64,000 nt of DNA from CAZNGF01 sp964572855 (GCA_964572855.1 CAZNGF010000003.1:19439-83438); one strand, 5' to 3'. Positions 50,922 through 59,169 are shown, numbered from the stretch's first letter. Numbers and translations: made by a program. Notes: a model not told the origin generated them from the sequence alone.

Positions 50922-51343
50922 GCTCGCCCCTGCTGGCCACGGTGAGCCGCGTGCTGCTCCCGCTCAGTTTGCTCTACGCCCTGCACCTGCTGCTGCGCGG
51001 GCACCACGAACCGGGCGGCGGGTTCATCGCCGGCCTGTTCACCGCGCTCGTGTTCGGGTTGTTGCTGGTGGCCTTCGGGCGCGAGGGCGTCGACCGCGCC
51101 CTGGCCGTCCCGCCGCGGCCCGTCATGGCCGCCGGCCTGGCGCTGGCCGCCTTCACCGGGCTCGGCAGCCTGGCCTGGGGCCGGCCGTTTTTGACCTCGG
51201 CCGCCTACCACGGGCACCTGCCCTTTTTCGGCGAGGTCGAGCTTACCACGGTGCTGGCCTTCGACGTGGGCGTCTACCTCGTGGTCGTCGGCGTGGTGCT
51301 GACGCTGCTGCGCGCGATCAGCCGGGACGGGGGGGAAGCGTGA
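50918..51343 (+). CDS. mrpB: Mrp antiporter subunit B
   Basis: A 141-residue protein with four hydrophobic helices, matching MnhB/MrpB: LLPLSLLYALHLLLRGHHEPGGGFIAGL near the start (the conserved GHxxPGGGFxAG segment), then TSAAYHGHLPFFGEVELTTVLAFDVGVYLVVVG toward the end. ATG at 50918 overlaps the mrpA stop as ATGA, with GGAGGGAGAC as ribosome site. It forms part of the membrane arm of the antiporter; no catalytic role alone. mrpC follows with a four-base overlap. Confidence 0.92.
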   Translation: MSSPLLATVSRVLLPLSLLYALHLLLRGHHEPGGGFIAGLFTALVFGLLLVAFGREGVDRALAVPPRPVMAAGLALAAFTGLGSLAWGRPFLTSAAYHGHLPFFGEVELTTVLAFDVGVYLVVVGVVLTLLRAISRDGGEA

Positions 51344-51675
51344 CGGGCATCGTGGTGGCGCTGATCGGGGGCCTGGTGGCCGCGGGGGTCTACCTCATGC
51401 TGCGGCGCCGGGCCTTCACGGTGGCGCTGGGGCTGTTGCTGCTGGGGCACGCGGCCAACCTGACGCTGCTGGTGATGGGGCGCCTGCGGCTCGACCGCCC
51501 GCCCATCCTGGACGGACGGGGCGGTTACACCGACCCCCTGGTGCAGGCCTTCATCCTGACGGCCATCGTGATCGGGTTCGGGGTGACGGCCCTGCTGCTC
51601 GTGCTGGTGTACCGCCGCGCCCGGGCCAAGGGCGACGAGCTGGCGGACTGGCCGGAGGGCGATGAACAGCGCTAA
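51340..51675 (+). CDS. mrpC: Mrp antiporter subunit C (NuoK-like)
   Basis: A 111-residue three-helix protein related to complex I subunit NuoK. Seen are VVALIGGLVAAGVYLMLRRRA, LGLLLLGHAANLTLLVMGR and QAFILTAIVIGFGVTALLLVLVYR; the TDPLVQAFILTAIVIGF stretch is the family mark, and the Glu pair of NuoK is absent as usual in MrpC. Start is GTG at 51340, overlapping the mrpB stop; mrpD ATG overlaps its end by 14 bases. Confidence 0.92.
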   Translation: MTGIVVALIGGLVAAGVYLMLRRRAFTVALGLLLLGHAANLTLLVMGRLRLDRPPILDGRGGYTDPLVQAFILTAIVIGFGVTALLLVLVYRRARAKGDELADWPEGDEQR

Positions 51676-53149
51676 CCTCGTGATCGCCCCCGTCCTGCTC
51701 CCGCTGTTGATGGGGCTGGCGCAGTTGGCCTTGCCGTCCGGCTGGGCGCGCGCGCGCGCCGGGCTGGGGCTGGCCTCGGCGGCCGGCCTGCTCGCGCTGG
51801 CGGGGGCGCTGCTGTTGCGAACGGGTACGGGGGAGGTGCTGGTGCACGCCCTGGGGGACTGGCCCGCCCCGTTCGGGATCGTGCTGGTGGCCGACCGGCT
51901 GGCGGCGATCATGCTCGCGCTGGCGGCCGTCCCGGCGCTGGCGGCTCTGGTTTACGCGCTTGGGGACCGGGACGCGCGCCTGCGCGACCCGCTGTTCCAC
52001 CCCCTGTTCCAGTTCCTGCTGCTGGGGCTGAACGCGGCCTTCCTCACCGGCGACCTGTTCAACCTGTTCGTGTGCTACGAGATCATGCTGATCGCCTCCT
52101 ACGCCCTGGTCGTGCTGGGCGGGGGCAAGCGTTCGTTGCGGCCCGCCTTCCACTACGTCGCGCTCAACCTGTTCAACTCGACGCTGTTCTTGCTGGGCCT
52201 GGGGCTGCTCTACGGCCTCACCGGCACGCTCAACCTGGCCCACCTGGCCGAACGCGTCCCCGCGTTGCCCGCCGGCGCCCCGCTGGCGGCGGTCGAGCTG
52301 GTGTTTCTGTTCGTGTTCGCCTTCAAGGCCGCGCTCGTGCCGCTGTTCTTCTGGCTGCCCGACACCTATCCGGCGCTGTCGACCCCGACGGCGGCCCTGT
52401 TCGCGGGGCTGATGACCAAGGTTGGGGTCTACTCGCTGCTGCGGGTGTTCGGCCTGGCCTTCGGCGGCCCCGACGCCCACGCGGCCGATTGGATTCTGGC
52501 GCTCGCGGGCGCGACCATGCTCGGGGGCGTGTTGGGCGCGGTTTGCCAGGGCCGCTTCAAGCGGCTGCTCTCCTTCCACATCATCAGCCAGGTGGGCTAC
52601 ATGGTCATGGGTATCGGGCTGTTCACGGCGGCGGGCGTGGCCGGGGCCATCAGCTACCTGATTCACCACATCATGGTCAAGGCCAGTTTGTTTTTGATCG
52701 CCGGCACCGCCGAGCGCCTGACGGGCTCAGATTACCTCAAGGACATGGGCGGCCTGGTGGCCCGGCCCGCCTACGCCGCGCTCTTCCTGGTCGCGGGGCT
52801 CTCGCTGGCGGGCATGCCCCCCTTGAGCGGGTTTTTCAGCAAGTTCGCCGTTATCAGCGCGGGGTTCGAGGTCGGGGCCTACTGGGTGGTGGCCTCGGCG
52901 CTGCTGGCCGGCCTGCTGACGCTGTTTTCCATGATCAAGGTCTGGGTCAACGCGTTCTGGGGCGCGAGTCGGCGCCCGCTGCCGGCCATCGCCCCCTCGG
53001 CGTTGGCGGCCGCGGGCCTGTTGGTTTCGTTTTCCGTGACCCTGCCGCTGTGGGGCGAGGCCGTCTATCGCCTGGCGCACGAGGCGGCCGTCCAACTGCT
53101 GGACGCGCGCGCCTACGTGTCGGCCGTGCTGGGAAGGGAGGCCCCGTGA
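51662..53149 (+). CDS. mrpD: Mrp antiporter subunit D (NuoN/NuoM-like)
   Basis: A 495-residue membrane protein with about 14 helices, related to NuoM/N. The proton-channel marks are FVCYEIMLIASYALVVLG with the conserved Glu, VFLFVFAFKAALVPLFFWLPDTYPALSTPTAALFAGLMTKVGVYSLLRV with the Lys residues, RLLSFHIISQVGYMVMG and GMPPLSGFFSKF. It is paired with MrpA to move sodium and protons. ATG at 51662 lies within the mrpC end, and its stop overlaps the GTG of mrpE as GTGA, so expression is tightly coupled. Confidence 0.93.
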   Translation: MNSANLVIAPVLLPLLMGLAQLALPSGWARARAGLGLASAAGLLALAGALLLRTGTGEVLVHALGDWPAPFGIVLVADRLAAIMLALAAVPALAALVYALGDRDARLRDPLFHPLFQFLLLGLNAAFLTGDLFNLFVCYEIMLIASYALVVLGGGKRSLRPAFHYVALNLFNSTLFLLGLGLLYGLTGTLNLAHLAERVPALPAGAPLAAVELVFLFVFAFKAALVPLFFWLPDTYPALSTPTAALFAGLMTKVGVYSLLRVFGLAFGGPDAHAADWILALAGATMLGGVLGAVCQGRFKRLLSFHIISQVGYMVMGIGLFTAAGVAGAISYLIHHIMVKASLFLIAGTAERLTGSDYLKDMGGLVARPAYAALFLVAGLSLAGMPPLSGFFSKFAVISAGFEVGAYWVVASALLAGLLTLFSMIKVWVNAFWGASRRPLPAIAPSALAAAGLLVSFSVTLPLWGEAVYRLAHEAAVQLLDARAYVSAVLGREAP

Positions 53150-53637
53150 ACAAGTTCCACCCCGTGTTCGCCGCCGTGCTGGCCGGGGTGTGGTGCCTGC
53201 TGGAGCAGTCGTTGACCTGGCCCACCTTCGTGGTGGGCTACGCGCTGGCCACGGGGACGCTCTGGCTCACCTCGGCCTTCTGGCCCTGGCAGGTGCGCCT
53301 GCGCCGGCCGGGCGTGCTACTGCGCCTGCTGGGGACGTTCGCGCTCAGCGTGGTGGCGGCCAACCTGAAGGTGGCCTGGCTCGTGCTGGCGCCGGGGCGC
53401 GCCACGCGGCCGGCCCGGCTGACCGTCCCGCTGGCGCTGAACCACGAGCTGGCCATCACCGTGCTGGCCTGGATGATCACGCTCACGCCGGGCACGCTCT
53501 CGGTCGACCTGGCGCCCGAGCGCGACCGGCTCTACGTGCACTGCCTGGACACGGACGACCCCGACGCGGTGGTGGCCCAGATCAAACGGCAGTTCGAAGG
53601 GCCCCTCAAGGAGGTGTTACGATGCTGGCAGGCGTGA
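53146..53637 (+). CDS. mrpE: Mrp antiporter subunit E
   Basis: A 163-residue subunit with two to three helices in the N-terminal half and a cytoplasmic C-terminal part. Family marks are FALSVVAANLKVAWLVL, LNHELAITVLAWMITLTPGTLSVDL (the LTPGT-x-S segment) and YVHCLDTDDPDAVVAQIK. The start is GTG at 53146 with AGGGAGG upstream. It overlaps mrpD by four bases and mrpF by 16. MrpE is needed for full sodium-exclusion activity in known systems. Confidence 0.92.
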   Translation: MNKFHPVFAAVLAGVWCLLEQSLTWPTFVVGYALATGTLWLTSAFWPWQVRLRRPGVLLRLLGTFALSVVAANLKVAWLVLAPGRATRPARLTVPLALNHELAITVLAWMITLTPGTLSVDLAPERDRLYVHCLDTDDPDAVVAQIKRQFEGPLKEVLRCWQA

Positions 53638-53891
53638 TCGTGGTGGCGAAGTTGGCGCTGGGCGCCGCGGCGGCGCTGTGTCTGTACCGCTTGCTGCGCG
53701 GACCGAGCCTGCCCGACCGAATCCTGGCGCTGGACACGCTGGCCGTGCAGGCCGCGGCCTTCTTCGTGCTCCTGGGCGTCGAGCTGGGGACGATGCTCTA
53801 CGTCGAGCTGGCGCTCACGGTCGCGCTGCTGAGCTTTTTGGGCACGGTGGCCGCGGCCAAGTACCTGATGCGGGGGGATCTGATTGACTGA
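53622..53891 (+). CDS. mrpF: Mrp antiporter subunit F
   Basis: An 89-residue three-helix subunit matching MnhF/MrpF: LCLYRLLRGPSLPDRILALDTL (the conserved GPSxxDRxxAxD motif), then VQAAAFFVLLGVELGTMLYVELALTVALLSFLGTVAAAKY. ATG at 53622 has AGGAGGTG upstream and lies inside mrpE. The conserved Asp residues are thought to matter for ion passage in this subunit. Confidence 0.92.
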   Translation: MLAGVIVVAKLALGAAAALCLYRLLRGPSLPDRILALDTLAVQAAAFFVLLGVELGTMLYVELALTVALLSFLGTVAAAKYLMRGDLID

Positions 53892-54231
53892 GTTCTGGAC
53901 GGGCGCGCTCATCCTGGTGGGCGCTTTCTTCGCGCTGGTCGGGTCCATCGGGCTGGTGCGCTTCCCGGACTTCTACAGCCGCGCGCACGCCCCCACCAAG
54001 GCCGTCACGCTGGGGGCCAGCAGCGTCGTGCTGGGGTCGCTGGCGTTTTTCTTCGGGCGCGGGGAGACCACCGCGGTCAAGGAGCTGCTGATCGTGGCCT
54101 TTTTGTTTCTGACCGCGCCGGCGGGTGCCCACATGCTGGCCAAGGCCGCCGCCCAACTCAAGGTCCCCTTCGCGCACGGGACGCGGGGCGAGTGGGGCAC
54201 CGAGCGCGACGACCCGCCCGACCCGGACTGA
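53884..54231 (+). CDS. mrpG: Mrp antiporter subunit G
   Basis: A 115-residue subunit with three helices: GALILVGAFFALVGSIGLVRFPDFYSRAHAPTKA contains the MrpG mark (GLVRFPDFYSRxHAxTK), then VTLGASSVVLGSLAFFF and LLIVAFLFLTAPAGAHMLAKAA. The start is TTG at 53884, inside the end of mrpF, with GGGGGATC upstream. It ends the seven-gene operon; the order A to G matches three-subunit-group 1 Mrp systems with separate A and B genes. Confidence 0.92.
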   Translation: MTEFWTGALILVGAFFALVGSIGLVRFPDFYSRAHAPTKAVTLGASSVVLGSLAFFFGRGETTAVKELLIVAFLFLTAPAGAHMLAKAAAQLKVPFAHGTRGEWGTERDDPPDPD

Positions 54232-54336
54232 GGTCGCCGACCGCTCCCCTAGCGAAGCGGCCCCGGTCTCGCTATGCTCTCCCCTCGACGCCGGGGGAGG
54301 AGGTTCCCGGCTGGTGCACCCCACGGAGGAGGTTCT

Positions 54337-55578
54337 ATGCTGGAATTGGTTTCCGTCCAACCCAAGTCCTTGGAGGACTACCGCCCCATCATCGGCGACC
54401 AACAGGTCGAGGAGATCCGCGCGCTGGCCGCGCCACTCAAGGGCGCGCGGGTCGTGCACGTCAACGCTACGGCCTTCGGCGGCGGCGTGGCCGAGATCCT
54501 GCAGACGCTCGTGCCGCTCATGCGCGACGTCGGGCTCGAGGTGGACTGGCAGGTGATCGAGGGGGCGGACGAGTTCTTCAACGTGAGCAAGGCCATGCAC
54601 AACGGACTGCAGGGCATGGAGACCCCCTTCACCGACGAGATGCAGGGGATCTGGCGTCGCTACAACGAGTGCAACGCCGACAAGTTCGAGGGGGACTACG
54701 ACTTCGTCATGGTGCACGACCCGCAGCCGGCGGGGCTGCTGCGCTACGGCCACGGGCGGCACGGCAAGCACTGGGTCTGGCGCTGTCACATCGACACCTC
54801 GACCCCCAACCCGGCGTACTGGGACTTCCTGACGCCCTACCTGAACGAGTACCCGGCCGCCGTGTTCACGATGCGGGACTACGTCGGACCCGGCGCCGTC
54901 TTCGAGCGGCTCAGCATCGTCCCGCCCAGCATCGACCCGCTCTCGCCCAAGAACGTGCCCATGGACCCGGAGCAGGCCGCGCACGTGGTGGCCCGCTACG
55001 GCTTCGACCCCGAGCGGCCGCTGCTGGTCCAGATCAGCCGCTTCGACCCCTGGAAGGACCCCCTGGGCGTGATCGACGCCTACCGCATCGTCAAGGCCCA
55101 ACGGCCCGACGTCCAGCTCGCGCTGGTGGGCTCGATGGCCTCGGACGACCCCGAAGGCTGGGACTACTACGACCGCACCGTGCGCCGCGCGGGCGAGGAC
55201 TACGACATCCGCATCCTGCACAACTTCCAGGGCGTGGCCAACGCCGAGGTGAACGCGTTCCAGACGGCCGCCGACGTTGTGATCCAGAAGTCGACCCGCG
55301 AGGGCTTCGGCCTGGTCGTCACCGAGGCGCTTTGGAAGGGCAAGCCCGTCATCGGCGGCGACGTGGGCGGCATCCCGCTGCAGGTGATCGAGGGCGAGAC
55401 GGGCTTCCTGGTGCACGACGCGGAGAGCTGCGCCGAGAGGGCCCTGCACCTGCTGGCGCACCCCGAGCTGATCGACAGGATGGGCCGGGCCGCGCGCGAG
55501 CACGTCCGGGAGCACTTCCTGACCACGCGCCAACTGGCCGACTACTTGAAGGTGTTCCGCGGCTTGCTGGAGCACTGA
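54337..55578 (+). CDS. treT: Trehalose synthase, TreT-type glycosyltransferase (GT4)
   Basis: A 413-residue GT-B glycosyltransferase. The N-terminal segment VVHVNATAFGGGVAEILQTLVPLMRDVG with VIEGADEFFNVSKAMHNGLQG is the hallmark of TreT, which joins nucleotide-glucose and glucose to trehalose, reversibly. Further marks are HDPQPAGLLRYG, WRCHIDTSTPNPAYW, VQISRFDPWKDPLGVIDAY and the E-x7-E motif EGFGLVVTE. ATG at 54337 is supported by GGAGGAGG seven bases upstream. It lies 105 bases after mrpG; a TATGCT box at 54272-54277 suggests its own weak promoter. Its 3' end overlaps the convergent gene by 37 bases. Trehalose is a compatible solute, in line with the neighbouring Mrp genes. Confidence 0.88.
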   Translation: MLELVSVQPKSLEDYRPIIGDQQVEEIRALAAPLKGARVVHVNATAFGGGVAEILQTLVPLMRDVGLEVDWQVIEGADEFFNVSKAMHNGLQGMETPFTDEMQGIWRRYNECNADKFEGDYDFVMVHDPQPAGLLRYGHGRHGKHWVWRCHIDTSTPNPAYWDFLTPYLNEYPAAVFTMRDYVGPGAVFERLSIVPPSIDPLSPKNVPMDPEQAAHVVARYGFDPERPLLVQISRFDPWKDPLGVIDAYRIVKAQRPDVQLALVGSMASDDPEGWDYYDRTVRRAGEDYDIRILHNFQGVANAEVNAFQTAADVVIQKSTREGFGLVVTEALWKGKPVIGGDVGGIPLQVIEGETGFLVHDAESCAERALHLLAHPELIDRMGRAAREHVREHFLTTRQLADYLKVFRGLLEH

Positions 55579-56762
55579 GCGCGTGCTGGGAAACGGATCC
55601 GCTCCGCGCCCAGATACGCCCGCAAGCGCTCGAACGCCGCCTCCACGGCCGCGTGCGTGAGCGGCAAGCCATCGGGTTCCTCGAAATAACTCAGCACGCG
55701 CAGCGTCCCGGTCCTGCGCTCGAATTTGCCGTCGAAACGTCCGGCGAAGCGGTCCTTGTAGAGCACGGGGAGCACGTAATACCCCCAGCGGCGTTTCCGG
55801 GCCGGCTTGTAGACCTCCCAGACGTAGTCGAAGTCCCAGAGCCGCGCCACGCCCCGGCGGGGCCAGATGAGCGGGTCCAGCGGCGCGATGAAGCGGGCGC
55901 GGCCGTCGGGCGCGCGCTTTTCGGCTTCGCTCAGGCGTCGGGCCGCGTCGGCCGGCGCCAGGAACGCGCCCCTGACGCCAGAAACCTCGACGCGCGCCAG
56001 CTCGTCCTCCTCGACCAATCGGTCCGGCAACCCCGCCGCGCGCGCGCCGCGCAGCAGCGCCCAACTCTCGGCGTCGCCGCTTTCGGGGAGCAGGCCGACG
56101 TTGGCCACGCGCTTCTTGAGCCAATAACGCTGGAACGCATCTTCCGTGAGCGGTTCCGCTTGCAGCACCTCGGCGGGCAGGACGCGCTCGCTCAGGTCGA
56201 AGTAGCGCCGGAAGCCGTTGCGGTGCGACACGGCCAGGTGACCCTCGTTCCAAAGGACTTCCAGGGCGCCGTTGGCGGCCGTGGTCGACTTCCAGCCGCG
56301 GTGCGCCCCTTGCGCCACCTCGCGCTCCTTGAGCTCGCGGCTGGAGAGCGGGCCGTGCCGCGCGACGGCCGCGTACACGGCGTCGAGCGCGTCGGGGTGA
56401 TCGCGTTTCAGGCGGTTGGCGCGCGCCTGTTCCCAGCGGTTGCCCCGCGCCCGCATGACGCAACGCAACGCGGGGACGTGGCGCACGGGTACGGCGCAGA
56501 GCGCCTTGTCCCAGTACTCGATGCCGAGCCGCTCGCGGTGGATCAAATCCAGCGCCTCGTCCGGGTGCGTCCCGTCGACGCGCGCCTGAACCACGAGGTC
56601 GTGGCTGCGCCCCAGGATCGCCAACGTGTCGAGTTGGAGCGCGTCGAGGTCGGCAAAACAGGCGCGCATGCCGGCCGCACCGGTCGGGTAGTCCCGCCCG
56701 TGCAAGCCGACCGCGTGCAATTGGAACAAGCGGGCGTTTTCCTGGGTCCATCGCAGTCGCAT
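55542..56762 (-). CDS. HTH_42 (YcaQ-like) winged-helix protein, AlkX-type DNA glycosylase candidate
   Basis: A 406-residue member of the HTH_42/YcaQ family, with three winged-helix domains. The N-terminal LDALQLDTLAILGRSHDLVV contains Gln-Leu-Asp, which corresponds to the Q-x-D catalytic motif of the AlkX (YcaQ) branch as opposed to Q-x-Q of AlkZ. Later marks are RRYFDLSERVLPAEVL, FIAPLDPLIWPRR and VWEVYKPARKRRWGYYVLPVLYKDRFAGRFD. Known members remove alkylated or crosslinked bases from DNA. ATG at 56762 has GAGGATC upstream. Its end overlaps the treT gene on the other strand. Substrate is inferred from family only. Confidence 0.85.
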   Translation of the reverse strand: MRLRWTQENARLFQLHAVGLHGRDYPTGAAGMRACFADLDALQLDTLAILGRSHDLVVQARVDGTHPDEALDLIHRERLGIEYWDKALCAVPVRHVPALRCVMRARGNRWEQARANRLKRDHPDALDAVYAAVARHGPLSSRELKEREVAQGAHRGWKSTTAANGALEVLWNEGHLAVSHRNGFRRYFDLSERVLPAEVLQAEPLTEDAFQRYWLKKRVANVGLLPESGDAESWALLRGARAAGLPDRLVEEDELARVEVSGVRGAFLAPADAARRLSEAEKRAPDGRARFIAPLDPLIWPRRGVARLWDFDYVWEVYKPARKRRWGYYVLPVLYKDRFAGRFDGKFERRTGTLRVLSYFEEPDGLPLTHAAVEAAFERLRAYLGAERIRFPARAQCSSKPRNTFK

Positions 56763-57360
56763 CGATCCTCATTCGGTGAGCGAGTGGTCGCGGTCAAGGC
56801 CACGATCGCATCAGCAGGTGTGATCGTCCCAGTGTAAGGGGCGTTGGGCTAACCAACAAAGCCGGACCCGTCTTGGGGCATCGGCCCATGGGGCGAGATC
56901 TGTCCGGGTCTCGTTCAATGGCTCCAGCTGTGCAGGTTCGCAGGGCTCCCTTGATATCTTCATAATGATGCATATGCTTATCATAATATTATATAAAAGA
57001 CATCGTTTAGTAGTACGGTTTTCGAAGGAGACGCTCACCCCGTAGACGGCGCTTTTGCCGCTGTACACCTCCGGCAGCGGATTTTTCGCCGATTTGCGTG
57101 TGTCAATTCGGCTCTTTCGAAAGCCAGCCTGGCAGGTTTCACCCAAGTTTGCGATGGGTGAACACACTTTGCTTCGTCGCGTTCACCATGGGCAATCGAA
57201 CGGCCGCCATCCCAATTTGGACCGGCGTGGGCGCGATTGCCTTCGGTGGCCCGCCCTTGTTTGCCCGCAGTCGGAGGGGCTAGCCACCCGCCAAGTCGTC
57301 GGGGGACAGCACCGAATGCGCGAGGTTCCTATAGTGACGTAACGACGCGCAACCCGTCAC
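56763..57360. other. Gene-free stretch with an AT-rich region
   Basis: About 600 bases without a recognisable gene. An AT-rich part (about 56950-57010) contains the inverted repeat listed separately; further on is TTCACCCA/TGGGTGAA (about 57136-57162) with a nine-base loop. Short open frames exist in several directions, but none has a ribosome site plus a protein pattern I recognise. It may be a degenerate mobile-element remnant, which I cannot show. Confidence 0.5.
56962..56988. repeat. AT-rich inverted repeat centred on GCATATGC
   Basis: ATAATGAT-GCATATGC-tt-ATCATAAT: arms match at seven of eight positions around a perfect 8-base palindrome (56970-56977). It stands out in a GC-rich genome and could be an operator or a protein-binding site. 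Confidence 0.45.
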
Positions 57361-57389
57361 TTGACGAGCCTGAAGATGTGCCGTATAAT
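57361..57389 (+). promoter_or_regulatory. Near-consensus promoter of the RHH regulator gene
   Basis: TTGACG (57361-57366), 17-base spacer, perfect TATAAT (57384-57389); among the strongest promoters in the window, 43 bases before the regulator start codon. Confidence 0.8.
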
Positions 57390-57431
57390 CATCAGCAACA
57401 CATCAATACAGACCAACAAAGGCATCGAATT

Positions 57432-57680
57432 ATGCAGAAACGAAAAGGACGGCCGGAGAACAGTTTGGTGCGGACCACCGTCGCGCTCCCCCCCAAGACC
57501 CTGGATGACATCGAGCTGCTCAAGCAAACCCTCCACGCCTCGCGCAACGACGTGATGCGCCAGGCGATCGACGTGTTGCGCTTCGTGGTGGTGACGATGG
57601 AGGAAGGTGATCACCTGACGGTTGTCTCCAAAGACGGGACGGGGCAGACCCGTATCGTGCTCCCCGGCTTGACGCGGTAG
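57432..57680 (+). CDS. Ribbon-helix-helix (CopG-like) protein
   Basis: An 82-residue basic protein with a ribbon-helix-helix pattern: RTTVALPPKTLDDIELLKQTL (strand and first helix) and ASRNDVMRQAIDVLRFVV (turn and second helix), then a short C-terminal beta part GDHLTVVSKDGTGQTRIVLPG. RHH dimers bind DNA and often repress their own gene or a toxin gene; no toxin gene is adjacent. ATG at 57432 has AAAGG nine bases upstream. The gene sits under a very strong promoter and 85 bases before the barrel-like outer-membrane protein gene, which it may regulate. Confidence 0.75.
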   Translation: MQKRKGRPENSLVRTTVALPPKTLDDIELLKQTLHASRNDVMRQAIDVLRFVVVTMEEGDHLTVVSKDGTGQTRIVLPGLTR

Positions 57681-57764
57681 CGAGAGGACACCCGGTTCCC
57701 AAGATCACAGCGCCCAACCCGTTGCGGCGCCGTGATCCGACACGCCCGATTGAAAGGATGTTTC

Positions 57765-58871
57765 ATGCGACGCACCCTGCCACTGTTGCTTGTTGTGACG
57801 CTGCTGGGAGCGCTCGGCTCGGTCCCCGCGTGGGGGCAAACCCTGTCGGTCTGCGACTACGTCGGGCCCAGCAACGAATTGGTCTCGATGACGCTCAGCG
57901 GCGGTTACCGTCAGTTCGACGACCGACACGCCGACGACCGCAGTAACGTCAACCGCGGCGACCTCTTGCTCGAGGGCTTGAATTGGGTCGACGGCCCCGA
58001 ATGGGGCTATCGGGTGGAGGGCTCGGCCGGCATGCGGTTTTCCCCAAACGCGGTGGCGTTCAACTACGCGCTCGACACCAACAGCGACTTCCGGCGCTAC
58101 TTGAGTCAGGATTTCTTCCTGTTCGGCGGCCTGGACACCTCGGGCACGCCCGCGCAGGAGGGGTTGTCGGTCAAGGCGCTGGCCGGGGCCGGTTTGGGCC
58201 GCTTCCAGAACGTCTCGCCCCTGGCCAAGACGCTGGCCGTTGTCAAGCTGTTGACGCGGCGCGGCGTGCTGAGCGCGGCGCCGGACGATCAAACCCTGTT
58301 GGACATCGCCCAGGCCATCGAAGCGGAGGAGCGAGGACTGTCGGCCGTGTTGCTCGCGACGCTGGAAGACCGCCTCGGCGTGACGCTGGAACTGCCCGAG
58401 GTGCTGGCGATCAACGAGACGCTGAACGGGAACCTGACGCGCTACTGCGGCTGGGACGCCACCGCGTCGGCCGGCTACGAGGTCGTCAGCCCCACCGACG
58501 ACAACCGCGTGCTGCTACGGGCCGCGGCCAACTACGCCACCGCGCCCGACCCCGGCAGCCAGTTGCTGGCCACCGGCCGCTTGAGCGTCATGCTCCCCTG
58601 GACCGGCGGCTACGCGCTGTCCGCCTCGCTGCGATACAACCGGGACCTGTCCCCCACCGCCCGGCTCGACGCCGGCTACCATTACAGCGCGCTGGGCCGG
58701 GGCACCGCCGCGGACGCGGCGCTCACCCAAACGCACGTGCTGAACGCCACGGTCAACAGCCAGGTGGCGGCGGCCCTGAACGTGTTGTTCAAGGGGCAGG
58801 TCACGCTCAGCACGGGGTACGAACAGCCCGAATCGGAGTTGAGCGTCAGCTTCGAGTACAATTTGTTCTAA
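57765..58871 (+). CDS. Outer-membrane beta-barrel-like protein
   Basis: A 368-residue protein with a signal peptide (TLPLLLVVTLLGALGSVPAWG-type, cleavage before QTLSV). The mature chain alternates polar and hydrophobic residues in strands such as LVSMTLSGGYRQF, GYRVEGSAGMRFS, GYALSASLRYNRDLS and ARLDAGYHYSALG, and ends with a strand finishing in Phe (VSFEYNLF), the usual recognition signal of the outer-membrane assembly machinery. A helical insertion occurs near residues 145-200. No specific porin family is recognised. ATG at 57765 with GAAAGGA upstream. Evidence that the organism has an outer membrane. Lies 85 bases after the RHH gene. Confidence 0.72.
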   Translation: MRRTLPLLLVVTLLGALGSVPAWGQTLSVCDYVGPSNELVSMTLSGGYRQFDDRHADDRSNVNRGDLLLEGLNWVDGPEWGYRVEGSAGMRFSPNAVAFNYALDTNSDFRRYLSQDFFLFGGLDTSGTPAQEGLSVKALAGAGLGRFQNVSPLAKTLAVVKLLTRRGVLSAAPDDQTLLDIAQAIEAEERGLSAVLLATLEDRLGVTLELPEVLAINETLNGNLTRYCGWDATASAGYEVVSPTDDNRVLLRAAANYATAPDPGSQLLATGRLSVMLPWTGGYALSASLRYNRDLSPTARLDAGYHYSALGRGTAADAALTQTHVLNATVNSQVAAALNVLFKGQVTLSTGYEQPESELSVSFEYNLF

Positions 58872-58995
58872 GGGCTAACAAGACCTGGGCCCAAGGTGAT
58901 CCGTTGGCCGTTTTCGCATCATCAGGTCCGGTTTTGTTAGGCACTCCGAGGGCTCAAACTATCGAGTCGGAGCCCGAACCCACGAAAGGAAACAC

Positions 58996-59169
58996 GTGTT
59001 CCAGTTCGTGCCGCTCGCGCTGTTTGTCGCCGGTGCTCTGGGGATGGTCTATGCACAAGCCGTGTTGAATCGCACCCCCAAGATCAGGCTGGGGTGGCTC
59101 CGGCCCGCCGCCGAGGACGGTTCAGATCGTTCGATCGCTTGTTATACGCCGCAGAGGGGGAATCGATGA
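58996..59169 (+). CDS. Small protein with N-terminal hydrophobic segment, coupled to the PKD gene
   Basis: A 57-residue open frame beginning with GTG at 58996, six bases after GAAAGGA. The first 21 residues are hydrophobic (FVPLALFVAGALGMVYA), probably a membrane anchor or signal peptide; the rest is basic and polar (LNRTPKIRLGWLRPAAED). Its stop overlaps the start of the large DUF4384-PKD gene as ATGA, a common sign of translational coupling. No family is recognised. Such a small protein could be a chaperone or anchor for the exported partner. It is easily missed because of its length; the case rests on the ribosome site and the overlap. Confidence 0.5.
   Translation: MFQFVPLALFVAGALGMVYAQAVLNRTPKIRLGWLRPAAEDGSDRSIACYTPQRGNR

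Noticed and set aside
51551..52669. A 372-codon minus-strand frame over mrpC-mrpD
   Set aside because: It is antisense to clearly recognised Mrp genes and rich in Gln, Arg, Gly and His, typical for a high-GC shadow.
56811..57342. Short open frames on both strands in the gene-free stretch
   Set aside because: None combines a ribosome site, a sensible start and a recognisable protein pattern; composition looks non-coding.
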